Shown: piece by piece, positions 43,720 to 52,072 of the stretch
How the letters are laid out: the number at the start of each line of letters is the position of its first letter
Position numbering within the stretch: the stretch's first letter is position 1
Assembly (NCBI GenBank): GCA_029858255.1
Contig: JAOUFJ010000005.1
Span: 62,001-126,000 of the forward strand
Direction of reading: 5' to 3'
DNA: 64,000 nt
From: a candidate division WOR-3 bacterium
GTDB taxonomy: Bacteria > Hydrothermota > Tepidihabitantia > SM23-42
Program-made: the position numbers and the translations under genes
The notes under the pieces: generated by a model
Database searches by the model: none
Seen by the model: the letters and a program-made list of their open reading frames with translations, nothing else
What the model was told of the DNA's origin: nothing

Positions 43720-45213
43720 CTATGGAGTCATTGCAATATAGAGCTTGCGTTCTCCACGCTGGACGTGGAAAATAACAGGTTTCCCTTGCTTCAGTCCCTT
43801 GACCGCAGCACGATATTTGGCAATGTTCGAGATCTCATTTCCCCCGATACCAAGGATCAGATCACCAACCTGGAAACCTGCTTGGTCAGCCGGAGTCCCG
43901 GATTTGATGCTGATAACGACAACACCACCCGTCGATTTGGGTTCAAAACGTTCGGCACGCGGATCTGAGATATCGATGACCTGCAGTCCCAATTCATATT
44001 CTTCATCCGGTACCTCGGCCGCAGCGGCGACAGTTTCCGGCATCTCGTCGATCTTGACCGTCAGTTCCTTTGATTTCCCGGCTCTGAATATTTTGACCTT
44101 GACTGACTTGCCGATGGCCGTTGATGCGACCATGATTTTGAATGAGGCCAGGTCATTGACGTTCTTACCATCGAATTCCGTTACCACATCGCCTGCCTTA
44201 ACGCCAGCGCGGCTTGCAGGTGTGTTATCAACAACTTCGCTGATCAGGACTCCCTCGAGCGTTGGCAGGTCCATTGCGTCCTTTAGGTCTTCGGTTATTT
44301 CCTGCAGGTAGACTCCCAGATATCCTCGCGTTACCTTACCTTTGGTCCTCAGTTCTTCGATCACTGACCTTGCGAGGTGTGCGGGTATTGCGAACCCGAT
44401 GCCAACATTACCGCCACTCGGTGAAGTGATCGCGGTGCTAATACCGATGACCTTACCTTGAATATTTACCAGCGGCCCGCCGGAGTTCCCGGGATTTATG
44501 GCAGCATCGGTTTGCAGGAAACTCTGGAAATCCGGTCCTTCAGGCAGAACTATGCCAGCCCGTCCTTTGGCTGAGATAACACCGACGGTGACCGTTCCTT
44601 CGAGATGGAATGGATTTCCGAAGGCGATCGCCCAGTCTCCGACTTTTACTTTTTCTGAATCACCGAACTCAAGATATGGTAGTTTGTCGCCATTATCGAT
44701 CTTGAGCAGGGCAATGTCGGTTCGGGAGTCAGTGCCTACGATTTTCACCTCATCGCCCCGGAACTCTTGTTTGTTCGTGAGCTTGACGACGATGTCGGAA
44801 GCACCCCTGATGACATGGTAATTCGTAACGAGATATCCGTCCTCGGAAATGAAAAAACCGGAACCGAGTGTCTGTGTCTTCTGTTCTGACCTGGGGGTGC
44901 CTCTGAAAAAGTCCTTGAAGAGGTCATCCAATGGACCTTCGAACCGCCATTCGAACCCAGGAAAAGTGCTTGTGACTGTTCGTTCTGCGGAGATATTGGC
45001 TACAGCAGGGGAGACCTCTTCAGCCACAATGGCAAAAGGGCTTTCTCCTCCTCTACTCACCAGTGCCATCGCCGGGTTTTGCTCAGGACTTGCTTCACCG
45101 CGGTTGGCGAAACTTGGTATGCTTGCGGTTATTATCATTCCGAAGAGAAATGCAAAAATAGCCGCAGCGCCGGCTATGATCCCGGCGTTACGAAGTGATA
45201 TATTTGTGTGCAT
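43720..45213 (-). CDS. degQ: DegQ/HtrA-family periplasmic serine protease
   Basis: A 497-residue trypsin-like protease with an N-terminal anchor or signal (residues about 12-36). The catalytic triad is visible as NYHVI (His), TDIALL (Asp) and GNSGGPL (Ser). Two PDZ domains follow (about 285-375 and 400-490), with GVLISEVVDNTPASRAGVKAGD and GVVVISIKSGTPADQAGF. It degrades or refolds damaged periplasmic proteins and would work with the SurA and Tam proteins nearby. AGGAGG precedes the ATG. It sits between a small unknown gene and the sigma-factor gene. Confidence 0.96.
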   Translation of the reverse strand: MHTNISLRNAGIIAGAAAIFAFLFGMIITASIPSFANRGEASPEQNPAMALVSRGGESPFAIVAEEVSPAVANISAERTVTSTFPGFEWRFEGPLDDLFKDFFRGTPRSEQKTQTLGSGFFISEDGYLVTNYHVIRGASDIVVKLTNKQEFRGDEVKIVGTDSRTDIALLKIDNGDKLPYLEFGDSEKVKVGDWAIAFGNPFHLEGTVTVGVISAKGRAGIVLPEGPDFQSFLQTDAAINPGNSGGPLVNIQGKVIGISTAITSPSGGNVGIGFAIPAHLARSVIEELRTKGKVTRGYLGVYLQEITEDLKDAMDLPTLEGVLISEVVDNTPASRAGVKAGDVVTEFDGKNVNDLASFKIMVASTAIGKSVKVKIFRAGKSKELTVKIDEMPETVAAAAEVPDEEYELGLQVIDISDPRAERFEPKSTGGVVVISIKSGTPADQAGFQVGDLILGIGGNEISNIAKYRAAVKGLKQGKPVIFHVQRGERKLYIAMTP

Positions 45214-45282
45214 TCTGCCTCCTTACATCTAAATGGATTGTTTCCGCGCCAAGTACGTTTACCGGCTGCCGCATAAGGATGG

Positions 45283-45597
45283 TTACTTCTTTTTCGGCAG
45301 GCCTTTACCTATTTTCTCATACTCTGAATTTTTCTTCTCCAGATTCCGAGCGATCGTCCTGATCTTGCGCACGGCGCTCTTCACTTTTTTTGTTTTCTGC
45401 CAGTCGCCCGTCTTTTTTACGTAGACCGCATCATAGATCTCACCGCCCAGTTCAGTGAAGGCATCTCTGAGTTTGCGGTTCAGTTCAAATATCTCAAGCT
45501 TCAGGGTTCCTTTTTGAGTCAAATCACCCGCTTCCTTTCCGACCACCTTGGAGGCGTCGTCCAGCCATTTCACGAGATCATCCCATATGTTTGCCAT
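45283..45597 (-). CDS. Small coiled-coil protein of unknown function
   Basis: A 104-residue protein with no recognised family. It starts MANIWDDLVKWLDDASKVVG, has an amphipathic helical middle part (KLEIFELNRKLRDAFTELGGEIYDAVYVKK) that suggests a coiled coil, and ends with a Lys-rich tail (GKGLPKKK). It has no signal peptide or membrane helix. GGAGG precedes the ATG. The place between frr and degQ in a growth-related gene run suggests a housekeeping or envelope-stress role, but this is only context. Confidence 0.75.
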   Translation of the reverse strand: MANIWDDLVKWLDDASKVVGKEAGDLTQKGTLKLEIFELNRKLRDAFTELGGEIYDAVYVKKTGDWQKTKKVKSAVRKIRTIARNLEKKNSEYEKIGKGLPKKK

Positions 45598-45698
45598 TAT
45601 TCCTCCTTAGTTGTTAGACAAAACGAGGGTTGTTTGGGTTTACCACGCAAATCTCCTTTCTGAAGAGTATGTGACTCTACAGAGAGTGTACGCCCAGA

Positions 45699-46256
45699 TC
45701 AGGTTTCGCGGATTTCCTTTTCTTTGTCTCTCTGAACTTCATCGACTTTCTGGATATATTGATCGGTGGCATGTTGCACATCTTCTTGAGCTTTGAATGA
45801 AGCGTCTTCCGAGATTTTCTTGTCCTTCTCGAGCTTTTTGATCTCATTGTTTGATTCGCGCCGGATGTTTCGGATCGCTACTTTTGTCTCTTCGGCCATT
45901 CTCAAAGTGAGTTTGATGAGTTCCTCGCGTCGCTCGGTGGTCAAAGGAGGCACGGCAAGCCGTATTACATTGCCATCGTTGTTCGGCGTCAGGCCGACCG
46001 AAGACTTGAATATCGCTTTCTCAATACTTGCCAGGGCAGATTTATCCCATGGTTGGATTATGATCAGCCGCGGCTCGGGTATGCTTATCGTTGCCACTTG
46101 GTTGAGCGGCAACTGGCTTTCGTAGTATTCTACCTTGATACCCTCTAATAAAGCAGGCGACGCACGCCCGGTTCTTAACTTGGCGAGTTCCTGGGCAAAT
46201 AGAGAAAGTGATTTCTTCATTTTTTCATCAGTGCTCTTCTTGATTTCCTCAACCAT
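45699..46256 (-). CDS. frr: Ribosome recycling factor
   Basis: A 185-residue protein that splits post-termination ribosomes together with EF-G. Typical parts are the N-terminal helix (KMKKSLSLFAQELAKLRTGRASPALLEGIKVEYY), PLNQVATISIPEPR, the DKSALASIEKAI segment and the C-terminal helices with RNIRRESNNEIKKLEKDK. ATG 46256 is chosen over an in-frame start at 46355 because it follows GGAGG by 6 nt and gives the normal length. The upstream pyrH stop lies 1 nt before it. Confidence 0.96.
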   Translation of the reverse strand: MVEEIKKSTDEKMKKSLSLFAQELAKLRTGRASPALLEGIKVEYYESQLPLNQVATISIPEPRLIIIQPWDKSALASIEKAIFKSSVGLTPNNDGNVIRLAVPPLTTERREELIKLTLRMAEETKVAIRNIRRESNNEIKKLEKDKKISEDASFKAQEDVQHATDQYIQKVDEVQRDKEKEIRET

Positions 46257-46257
46257 T

Positions 46258-46977
46258 TCATCCTCCACTAATGATTGTTCCGATCTTTCTGCCGGATAAT
46301 ACACCCCGCAGGTCGTGTTCAAAGAAATTGTAGACGTAGATCGGAATGCCGGCATCCCGGCATGTGTTAAATGCAGCGAGATCCATGACCCTTAAATGTT
46401 TCTTGATCACTTGTTCATAGCTTATTCCTTTATAGAAAGTAGCGTTCTTGTTTAGGACGGGATCGGCTGAATATACGCCGGCTACTTTCGTGCCTTTGAT
46501 CAGCACATCGGCGTGGAATTCAGCTGCTCTGAGTGCGGCCGCTGTGTCAGTGGTGAAAAGCGGATTGCCAGTCCCACCAACGAATATCACAATGCCACCC
46601 GAATCAAAGAATTCCAGATCCGTGAATTTGTTGAACTTTTCCGCAATGCCTTCCACTGCAAGACCACTACTCAGTTTTACTCTTTGTCCCTTCCTTTCGA
46701 GCAACGAGTGAAGCACGATACCGTTGATCACAGTGCCGACCATTCCGCAGAGGTCTGCATCGATCTTGTCGAGCCAGTCGGCATCGCGTCCCCGTATGAT
46801 GTTACCCCCACCGACGACGACACCAATTTTTGTGCCCATGTTCTTGGCCTGGAGGATTTGTTCTACGACATAATTTATAGCTGTCTCGTTGAAAGTTTTA
46901 TCATCATTGCCAAAAAATTCTCCAGATAACTTGAGGATGATTCTGTGGTATTTGGTACGGTGGGGCTTTTTTTTCAT
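46258..46977 (-). CDS. pyrH: UMP kinase
   Basis: A 239-residue cytoplasmic kinase of the amino-acid-kinase fold that phosphorylates UMP to UDP. It shows ILKLSGEFFG, VVGGGNIIRG, FVGGTGNPLFTTDTAAALRA, TKVAGVYSADPVLNK and a C-terminal MDLAAF...CRDAGIPIYVYNF block. The tsf-pyrH-frr order is conserved in many bacteria. The start overlaps the tsf stop by 4 nt and the stop lies 1 nt before the frr ATG. Confidence 0.97.
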   Translation of the reverse strand: MKKKPHRTKYHRIILKLSGEFFGNDDKTFNETAINYVVEQILQAKNMGTKIGVVVGGGNIIRGRDADWLDKIDADLCGMVGTVINGIVLHSLLERKGQRVKLSSGLAVEGIAEKFNKFTDLEFFDSGGIVIFVGGTGNPLFTTDTAAALRAAEFHADVLIKGTKVAGVYSADPVLNKNATFYKGISYEQVIKKHLRVMDLAAFNTCRDAGIPIYVYNFFEHDLRGVLSGRKIGTIISGG

Positions 46978-47561
46978 TCACCGAGGCGAAAACGTACGAA
47001 ACGCCTCACGACGATGTTTTCACCGAATTTTGCTATCTGTTCTTTCAAATAATCGTCGACCGTTTTTTCGGGTATCTTTACAAATGGTTGTTCAAGCAGG
47101 CATACATCTGAGTAGAATTTCTCGAGTTTACCGGCCACTATCTTTTCGACAATTTCCGGTTTTTTCTTCATGTCCTGCACCATGCTTCGGTAAATTTCTT
47201 TCTCCCGTTCGATCACCTCGGGGGATAGCTCTTCGCGCGTTACCACCATCGGTTCGCTTGCCGCAATCTGCAGGGCGATATCGCGGACAAACCTGCGGAA
47301 CTCGGTGTTCCGCGCGACAAAATCTGTTTCACAGTTGACTTCCACTAAAACGCCCAGACGGTCACCGGGGTGTATGTATGCATCTACGATGCCCTCTTTG
47401 GTTATTCGGCCTACTTTCTTGGCGGCGAGGGCCAGTCCTTTCTTTCTTAGTGTCTCGACCGCTTTGTCGAGATCACCACCCGCTTCGTCGAGAGCTTTCT
47501 GGCAATCGACGATGCCGGCCCCGGTTCTTTCTCTAAGCTCTCTCAGTTTCTCCCGATCCAT
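46974..47561 (-). CDS. tsf: Translation elongation factor Ts (short form)
   Basis: A 195-residue nucleotide exchange factor for EF-Tu. It begins with the UBA-like N domain (LRELRERTGAGIVDCQKALDEAGGDLDKAVETLRKKG) and has CETDFVARNTEF in the core. It is shorter than the 280-residue E. coli form and probably has only one core subdomain, as in some other phyla. ATG 47561 is chosen because homology starts there. Its first 29 nt overlap the end of rpsB, and GAAGGAAG serves as ribosome site. Confidence 0.94.
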   Translation of the reverse strand: MDREKLRELRERTGAGIVDCQKALDEAGGDLDKAVETLRKKGLALAAKKVGRITKEGIVDAYIHPGDRLGVLVEVNCETDFVARNTEFRRFVRDIALQIAASEPMVVTREELSPEVIEREKEIYRSMVQDMKKKPEIVEKIVAGKLEKFYSDVCLLEQPFVKIPEKTVDDYLKEQIAKFGENIVVRRFVRFRLGE

Positions 47562-48267
47562 ATGCTTCCTTCTCTTCTGCCTCGAATCCTTTTCTTCCTT
47601 CAATGACCGCGTTGGCAATGATCTGGGTGACGAGTGAGATCGATCTGATAGAATCGTCGTTAGCTGGTATTGGATAGCTTATCTCGGTTGGGTCGACATT
47701 CGTGTCGACGATCGCCGCAACCGGGATATTGACCCTGAGTGCTTCACGAAGTGCGGTTTCATCTTTCTTTATGTCCACGATGAAGACCATCCCCGGCAGG
47801 CGGTCCATTTCTTTTATGCCTTCGAAGTTTTTGTGCAGTTTCTGATATTCCCTTTCGGCTCGGGATAATTCTTTTTTCGATACCATTGTCCAGCGACCAT
47901 CTTCTTTCATCCGTTCGAATTCACGGAGTCTTGAGATACGTTGACTCAGGACCTCGAAATTCGTAAGCAGTCCTCCTAACCATCTTTCGGTAACATAGAA
48001 TATCTGTGCCTTAATTGCCTCTTCTTTGATTATGTCTTTGGCCTGCTTCTTGGTGCCGACGAAGAGAATGCCCTTGCCCTCTTCAGCAACGCGAACGGTT
48101 GCCTCATATGCGTGCTTCAAGCCTTCCTGCGTATGCCGTAGGTCGATAATGTGTATGCCATTTCTCTTGCCGAAAATGTATTTCCCCATCTTTGGATTCC
48201 AACGCTTGGTGCGGTGTCCGAAGTGACATCCTGAGCTAACGAGTCGCTCGAAAGTTATCTGTTCCAA
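47533..48267 (-). CDS. rpsB: 30S ribosomal protein S2
   Basis: A 244-residue S2 with the expected LVSSGCHFGHRTKRWNPKM start, GILFVGTKKQA, ERWLGGLLTNF, LPGMVFIVDIKKD and AIVDTNVDP, and an acidic C-terminal tail. It lies in the rplM-rpsI-rpsB-tsf-pyrH-frr order, in front of tsf with a 29-nt overlap. Confidence 0.97.
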   Translation of the reverse strand: MEQITFERLVSSGCHFGHRTKRWNPKMGKYIFGKRNGIHIIDLRHTQEGLKHAYEATVRVAEEGKGILFVGTKKQAKDIIKEEAIKAQIFYVTERWLGGLLTNFEVLSQRISRLREFERMKEDGRWTMVSKKELSRAEREYQKLHKNFEGIKEMDRLPGMVFIVDIKKDETALREALRVNIPVAAIVDTNVDPTEISYPIPANDDSIRSISLVTQIIANAVIEGRKGFEAEEKEAYGSGETERA

Positions 48268-48276
48268 AGTGCCTCC

Positions 48277-48660
48277 TTATCGCTTCGAGAACTGGAATCT
48301 CTTGCGGCGTTTGGCCAAGCCATACTTGCACCGTTCTTTCTTTCTCGGATCTCTCTTCAGCAGTCCAGCACTTTTCAGAGTGGGTCTCAGTTCCGGATTG
48401 AATTTGACGAGCGCTCGGGCGATACCGTGACACATGGCTCCTGCCTGACCTGCTATTCCACCACCCGATATTCTTGCTTTGATATCAACTGAACCTTTTA
48501 CGCCGGCAGTGGTCAGCGGAAGATTGACCAGGTCGACGAGGTCCTGGCGGCCAAAATACTGCAGGGGATCGCGGTTATTGACCCTGACGACCCCGCTGCC
48601 CGAAGACAGTATGATCTTTGCCGTAGCTGTTTTCCTCGATCCGGTTAGTATTTCCGGCAT
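48277..48660 (-). CDS. rpsI: 30S ribosomal protein S9
   Basis: A 127-residue S9 with GSRKTATAKI, GGGIAGQAGA, the GIARALVKFNPELRPTLK block and the basic C-terminal tail ending FQFSKR, whose last Arg reaches the P-site tRNA. It lies 13 bp after rplM and shares its transcript. GGAGG precedes the ATG. Confidence 0.97.
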   Translation of the reverse strand: MPEILTGSRKTATAKIILSSGSGVVRVNNRDPLQYFGRQDLVDLVNLPLTTAGVKGSVDIKARISGGGIAGQAGAMCHGIARALVKFNPELRPTLKSAGLLKRDPRKKERCKYGLAKRRKRFQFSKR

Positions 48661-48673
48661 ATATATCTCCTCC

Positions 48674-49102
48674 TTACAGTTCGATTAATCTAGGCGACTG
48701 TGCAGTATGGGGATGTTTAGAATCCGTATATATCTTAAGTCGCCTCAACCGCCGCGCTCTCAATTTATTCTTGGGCAACATGCCGCTGATTGCGTGGTAG
48801 AAAACACGTTCTGGATGCTTTTTCAGCATTAATTCTAAATGTATCTTCTTCAAACCGCCCGGGTGGAAAGAGTGAGAATAATATATCTTGTCCTTCATTT
48901 TGTTCCCGGTGACTCGGAATTTGTCGGCATTTATGACTACAACAAAATCCCCGCAGTCCACGTGCGGAGAGTATTGTGGTTTGTTCTTACCGATAAGAAC
49001 ACGGGCAATTTTCGAAGCCAACCGCCCCAAGATCTTACCCGTGGCGTCGACTATGTACCAATTGCGCTTGATCTCAGATTTCTTTAGGACTTTTGTCTTC
49101 AT
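48674..49102 (-). CDS. rplM: 50S ribosomal protein L13
   Basis: A 142-residue L13 with WYIVDATGKILGRLASKIA, YSPHVDCGDFVVVINADK, YYSHSFHPGGLKK and AISGMLPKNKL. It is the first gene of the long run that ends with the sigma factor. The ATG lies 8 nt from a full TATAAT box, so this ribosomal operon is predicted to begin with a leaderless message; no autoregulatory leader fits. Confidence 0.97.
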   Translation of the reverse strand: MKTKVLKKSEIKRNWYIVDATGKILGRLASKIARVLIGKNKPQYSPHVDCGDFVVVINADKFRVTGNKMKDKIYYSHSFHPGGLKKIHLELMLKKHPERVFYHAISGMLPKNKLRARRLRRLKIYTDSKHPHTAQSPRLIEL

Positions 49103-49110
49103 TAGCCACT

Positions 49111-49138
49111 ATTATATATAATTTCTCGGCAATGTCAA
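49111..49138 (-). promoter_or_regulatory. Promoter of the rplM operon (leaderless)
   Basis: Minus strand full consensus: TTGACA (49138-49133), 16-bp spacer, TATAAT (49116-49111), then 8 nt to the rplM ATG (49102). Confidence 0.8.
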
Positions 49139-49226
49139 TACCAAGACGATCCTATGGCAGATAGGATCAAGTTCTACCCCGGAGTGGATCCAGCTAAATA
49201 ACGGCAAAGCGCATCAGCGAATCAGA

Positions 49227-49355
49227 ATAATAATGTTGCTTGTTGCATGTTGTAGCGGCCAGTATTGTACATGGGTTTGGTTATAGGTCCGTCCAAAATC
49301 AAACCACAACCAAACTGGCAGCTAAACCCTACAACATACAGCAATGAGTATTATC
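49227..49355. repeat. Long imperfect inverted repeat between rplM and polA
   Basis: About 55-nt arms around a loop at 49283-49307. Matching blocks, from outside in: ATAATA / TATTAT; ATGTTGTAG (49247-49255) with CTACAACAT (49329-49337); GCCAGT (49258-49263) with ACTGGC (49314-49319); GTTTGGTT (49275-49282) with AACCAAAC (49308-49315). Direct copies of a TTTAGGATTT motif follow at about 49371-49400. This explains most of the 313-bp gap 49103-49415, which has no gene. It may be a decayed miniature transposable element or a structured RNA. Confidence 0.6.
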
Positions 49356-49415
49356 ATGGTAGCGCATTCGTTTAGGATTTAGGGTTCAGTGTTTAGGATT
49401 TTGGTTTTGTTTAGC

Positions 49416-51860
49416 TTAGTGTGCTTCGTCCCAGTCTGGACCGATGCCGATCGAGGTGACGATCGGGACATTTGTTTCAATAGCACTCTCCATGCAATGT
49501 TTGATGATCTCTTTGGCTTCGTCGATCCTGTCATTTTCTATCTCGAATAACAACTCATCATGGATCGACAAGAGAAGACCACGATTGAATTTGCCTCCGG
49601 TCAGTCTGTTTTCAACATCGATCATCGCGATCTTCACAAGGTCTGCGGCACTGCCCTGGATCGGCGTGTTAATGGCGGCCCGTTTTGAAAATTCGCGCAG
49701 GTTATAGTTCCGCGAGTGCAGGTCGGCCAGTGGCCTTCGGCGTTTGAAAATGGTTTCTGCGTATCCTTTTTCCTCTGCCGACCGCACTGCTTGTTCGCGC
49801 CAGGCCGCTACACCGGGGTACAAATCATAATAGGATTGGATGAATTGTGCTGCCTCTTCGTGGGCAATATCAAATCGCTGGGCGAGGCCGTAATCACTCA
49901 TGCCGTAGATAAGCCCGTAATTAACCACTTTGGCCATTCTGCGTTGTTTGTCGTCGACCTTTTCTTCGGGAATACCGAAGACTACGCTTGCCGTGTGCCG
50001 GTGTATATCATCGCCCTTCATGAATGCCTGGATGAGGTTTTTGTCATCTGCGATATGGGCAAGCAATCTCAGTTCGATCTGAGAGTAATCGGCCGAAATT
50101 AGCGTGTAGCCTTCGCTTGCGACAAAGCCCTTTCTTATTTTCCTGCCAAGGTCGCTCCGTATGGGTATGTTTTGAATGTTCGGATTCGAAGAAGACAGAC
50201 GGCCGGTCGCCGTTCCGGTCTGGTTGAAAGTCGTGTGGATACGGCCTTCCTGGCTCAACATGATCAATGGCTCGAGGTATGTCGATTTCATTTTGGCAAG
50301 TTCGCGGAACCTGAGCAGTTCTCTGGGCACTGCATGGCTGAGGCTGAGTTGAGTCAGCACTTCAAAATCGGTTGAATAGTGTTTCTTGCCGCGTTTCGTC
50401 GGCTTGAGTTTCAGCTCTTCGAAGAGCACTCCAGCGAGTTGTTTAGGTGAATTGATGTTGAACGAATGGCCGACGATTTCATAGATACTTTTTTCGGCTT
50501 CGCGCAGATGCTGTTCGACTTCTACATTGAGTTCTTCCAGGTATATTACGTCAAGGCCGATACCGCGTTTTTCCATCTTCGTCAATACGTGTATGAGCGG
50601 TTCTTCGATATTGTTGTAGAGATCGAACATGTCCTTTTCCTGCAATTTGTCCTTGAGAACAGGATACAGTTGATGGCTCAGAAGGGCGATAGTTTCCGGA
50701 GCGTCTCCCGGGCATGATTTCAGGTTTTGAAGGCAGATATCGTCAAATGAGTATGAACGGCGATTGGGATCGAGCAGCCAGGAAACGACCTGGAGATCGA
50801 AGAGGGGTGGTTTTATGGTCGTGGCGTGTGCAAGAGTCTTCAGGTCATAGCCGACCGTGATGATTCCTTCCCGGGCCAGGATTTCAGCGATTTGATCATG
50901 CCCGCTGCGGTACACATTGTCTTCGTCGGTGCTGAGAAATACCTCGTTATCACCCAGCGCAATACCGATCATTTTAACATCCATTGCCACATCTTTGCCA
51001 TTCAATTCCTGCACCTCGATACCGGCGTGGATGCCCCTTGAGAGTTCTTTGATGTATGCATGGAATTCGAGATCGACGAGGATCGGCATGACCTTGTCCA
51101 TATCGGGTTCTTTAGTGCGCAAGTTATCAAGGGAAAAGTCCAGTGGCACGTCGGTCTTCAGTTCGATCAATTCATGCGATAGTTCTGCTTTTTCCTTGTG
51201 CTGGGTAAGGCGAGGGTCTTTTTCGAGAGCTTCGTTGAAATCGGCATATTTCTTTATTATTTCCTGGGCGCGCTTGGGCCCGATGCCCGGCACTCCGGGA
51301 ACATTGTCTATTGTATCGCCGGTGAGTGCAAGATACATGGGGATTTGCTCGGGAGCGATTCCGTATTTTTCAGAGACCTTGTCGCGGTCGATTATTTCAT
51401 CTCGGTAGGCATCATAGACAAAGACATTATCACCGACGAGCTGGAGCAGGTCTTTGTCCGATGTCGCGATGTAGACCTCGCCTTGCTCTTTTAGCTTGAC
51501 CGCAAGGGTCGCCAGGATATCGTCGGCTTCATAGCCTTCGACCTCGAATTGAGGTATGCCCATGCATTCGGACAGCTCCTTTACCTTCTCGATCTGGAAT
51601 GGAATGTCAGGCGGCGGGGGAGGCCGGGTCGCCTTATAATCTTCGAATATCTCATCGCGGAACGTGACCCCCGGCGCATCAAAGGCAAGAACAAGATATT
51701 CGGTCGGCAGTCTTTTCTTTATCTTTTCAAGGGTGTTAACGAAGCCGAATATGCCGGAAGTGTTCTGGCCGCGGGAATTCTTCAGCGGGTTCTTTATGAA
51801 TGCGAAATAAGAGCGGAAGATGATCGAATACGCATCGATGATGACGAATTTCTTTATCAT
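49416..51860 (-). CDS. polA: DNA polymerase I
   Basis: An 814-residue family A polymerase for repair and Okazaki-fragment processing. The 5'-nuclease domain (residues 1 to about 290) has FDAPGVTFR, EGYEADDILA, TSDKDLLQLV and the helix-hairpin-helix GVPGIGPKRA. The 3'-5' exonuclease-like domain is short and lacks a clear DxE start, so proofreading is doubtful. The polymerase domain has ADYSQIELR, RRMAKVVNYGLIYGMS, the R.AINTPIQGSAADL helix and SIHDELLFE. ATG 51860 is taken instead of an in-frame TTG at 51866 because that TTG overlaps the -10 box. Leaderless start. Confidence 0.96.
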   Translation of the reverse strand: MIKKFVIIDAYSIIFRSYFAFIKNPLKNSRGQNTSGIFGFVNTLEKIKKRLPTEYLVLAFDAPGVTFRDEIFEDYKATRPPPPPDIPFQIEKVKELSECMGIPQFEVEGYEADDILATLAVKLKEQGEVYIATSDKDLLQLVGDNVFVYDAYRDEIIDRDKVSEKYGIAPEQIPMYLALTGDTIDNVPGVPGIGPKRAQEIIKKYADFNEALEKDPRLTQHKEKAELSHELIELKTDVPLDFSLDNLRTKEPDMDKVMPILVDLEFHAYIKELSRGIHAGIEVQELNGKDVAMDVKMIGIALGDNEVFLSTDEDNVYRSGHDQIAEILAREGIITVGYDLKTLAHATTIKPPLFDLQVVSWLLDPNRRSYSFDDICLQNLKSCPGDAPETIALLSHQLYPVLKDKLQEKDMFDLYNNIEEPLIHVLTKMEKRGIGLDVIYLEELNVEVEQHLREAEKSIYEIVGHSFNINSPKQLAGVLFEELKLKPTKRGKKHYSTDFEVLTQLSLSHAVPRELLRFRELAKMKSTYLEPLIMLSQEGRIHTTFNQTGTATGRLSSSNPNIQNIPIRSDLGRKIRKGFVASEGYTLISADYSQIELRLLAHIADDKNLIQAFMKGDDIHRHTASVVFGIPEEKVDDKQRRMAKVVNYGLIYGMSDYGLAQRFDIAHEEAAQFIQSYYDLYPGVAAWREQAVRSAEEKGYAETIFKRRRPLADLHSRNYNLREFSKRAAINTPIQGSAADLVKIAMIDVENRLTGGKFNRGLLLSIHDELLFEIENDRIDEAKEIIKHCMESAIETNVPIVTSIGIGPDWDEAH

Positions 51861-51865
51861 GGCCA

Positions 51866-51893
51866 ATTATACGCAATAATAAGGCATAAGCAA
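51866..51893 (-). promoter_or_regulatory. Promoter of polA (leaderless)
   Basis: Minus strand TTGCTT (51893-51888), 16-bp spacer, TATAAT (51871-51866), then 5 nt to the ATG at 51860. Confidence 0.65.
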
Positions 51894-51901
51894 GTCTACA
51901 C

Positions 51902-52027
51902 TGGGGACAGGCATAAACTTTTAAACTTCTTACTGCTTTTTCTTTTGAAATATCATCGTATCTGTAGATGCTATTGTTGCATGTGCTGCACACGCGGCAA
52001 AAGTTTAAAAGTTTATGCCTGTCCCCA
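51902..52027. mobile_element. 126-bp palindromic element with perfect 27-bp terminal inverted repeats
   Basis: The arms 51902-51928 (TGGGGACAGGCATAAACTTT and 7 more) and 52001-52027 are exact reverse complements over 27 bp and enclose a 72-bp AT-rich core. The GGGGACAGGC end sequence resembles REP-like palindromes mobilised by Y1 (RAYT/IS200-like) transposases in other genomes; this is from memory, not a search. No transposase is nearby and no target duplication is visible. It sits exactly between the divergent polA and lipid-kinase promoters, 9-12 bp from each -35 box. Confidence 0.75.
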
Positions 52028-52038
52028 TGATTTGTGTA

Positions 52039-52066
52039 TTGACAGCGTACTGATTATGCGTAGTAT
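52039..52066 (+). promoter_or_regulatory. Promoter of the lipid kinase gene (leaderless)
   Basis: TTGACA (52039-52044), 16-bp spacer, TAGTAT (52061-52066), then 6 nt to the GTG at 52073. Confidence 0.7.
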
Positions 52067-52072
52067 TGAACA

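Noticed and set aside
46257-46355. Extended N terminus of ribosome recycling factor
   Set aside because: The added residues are the antisense-free end of pyrH read in another frame; the ribosome site and family length both support ATG 46256.
51864-51866. TTG 51866 as the polA start
   Set aside because: It overlaps the -10 box of the polA promoter; ATG 51860 is the first codon that can be on the message.
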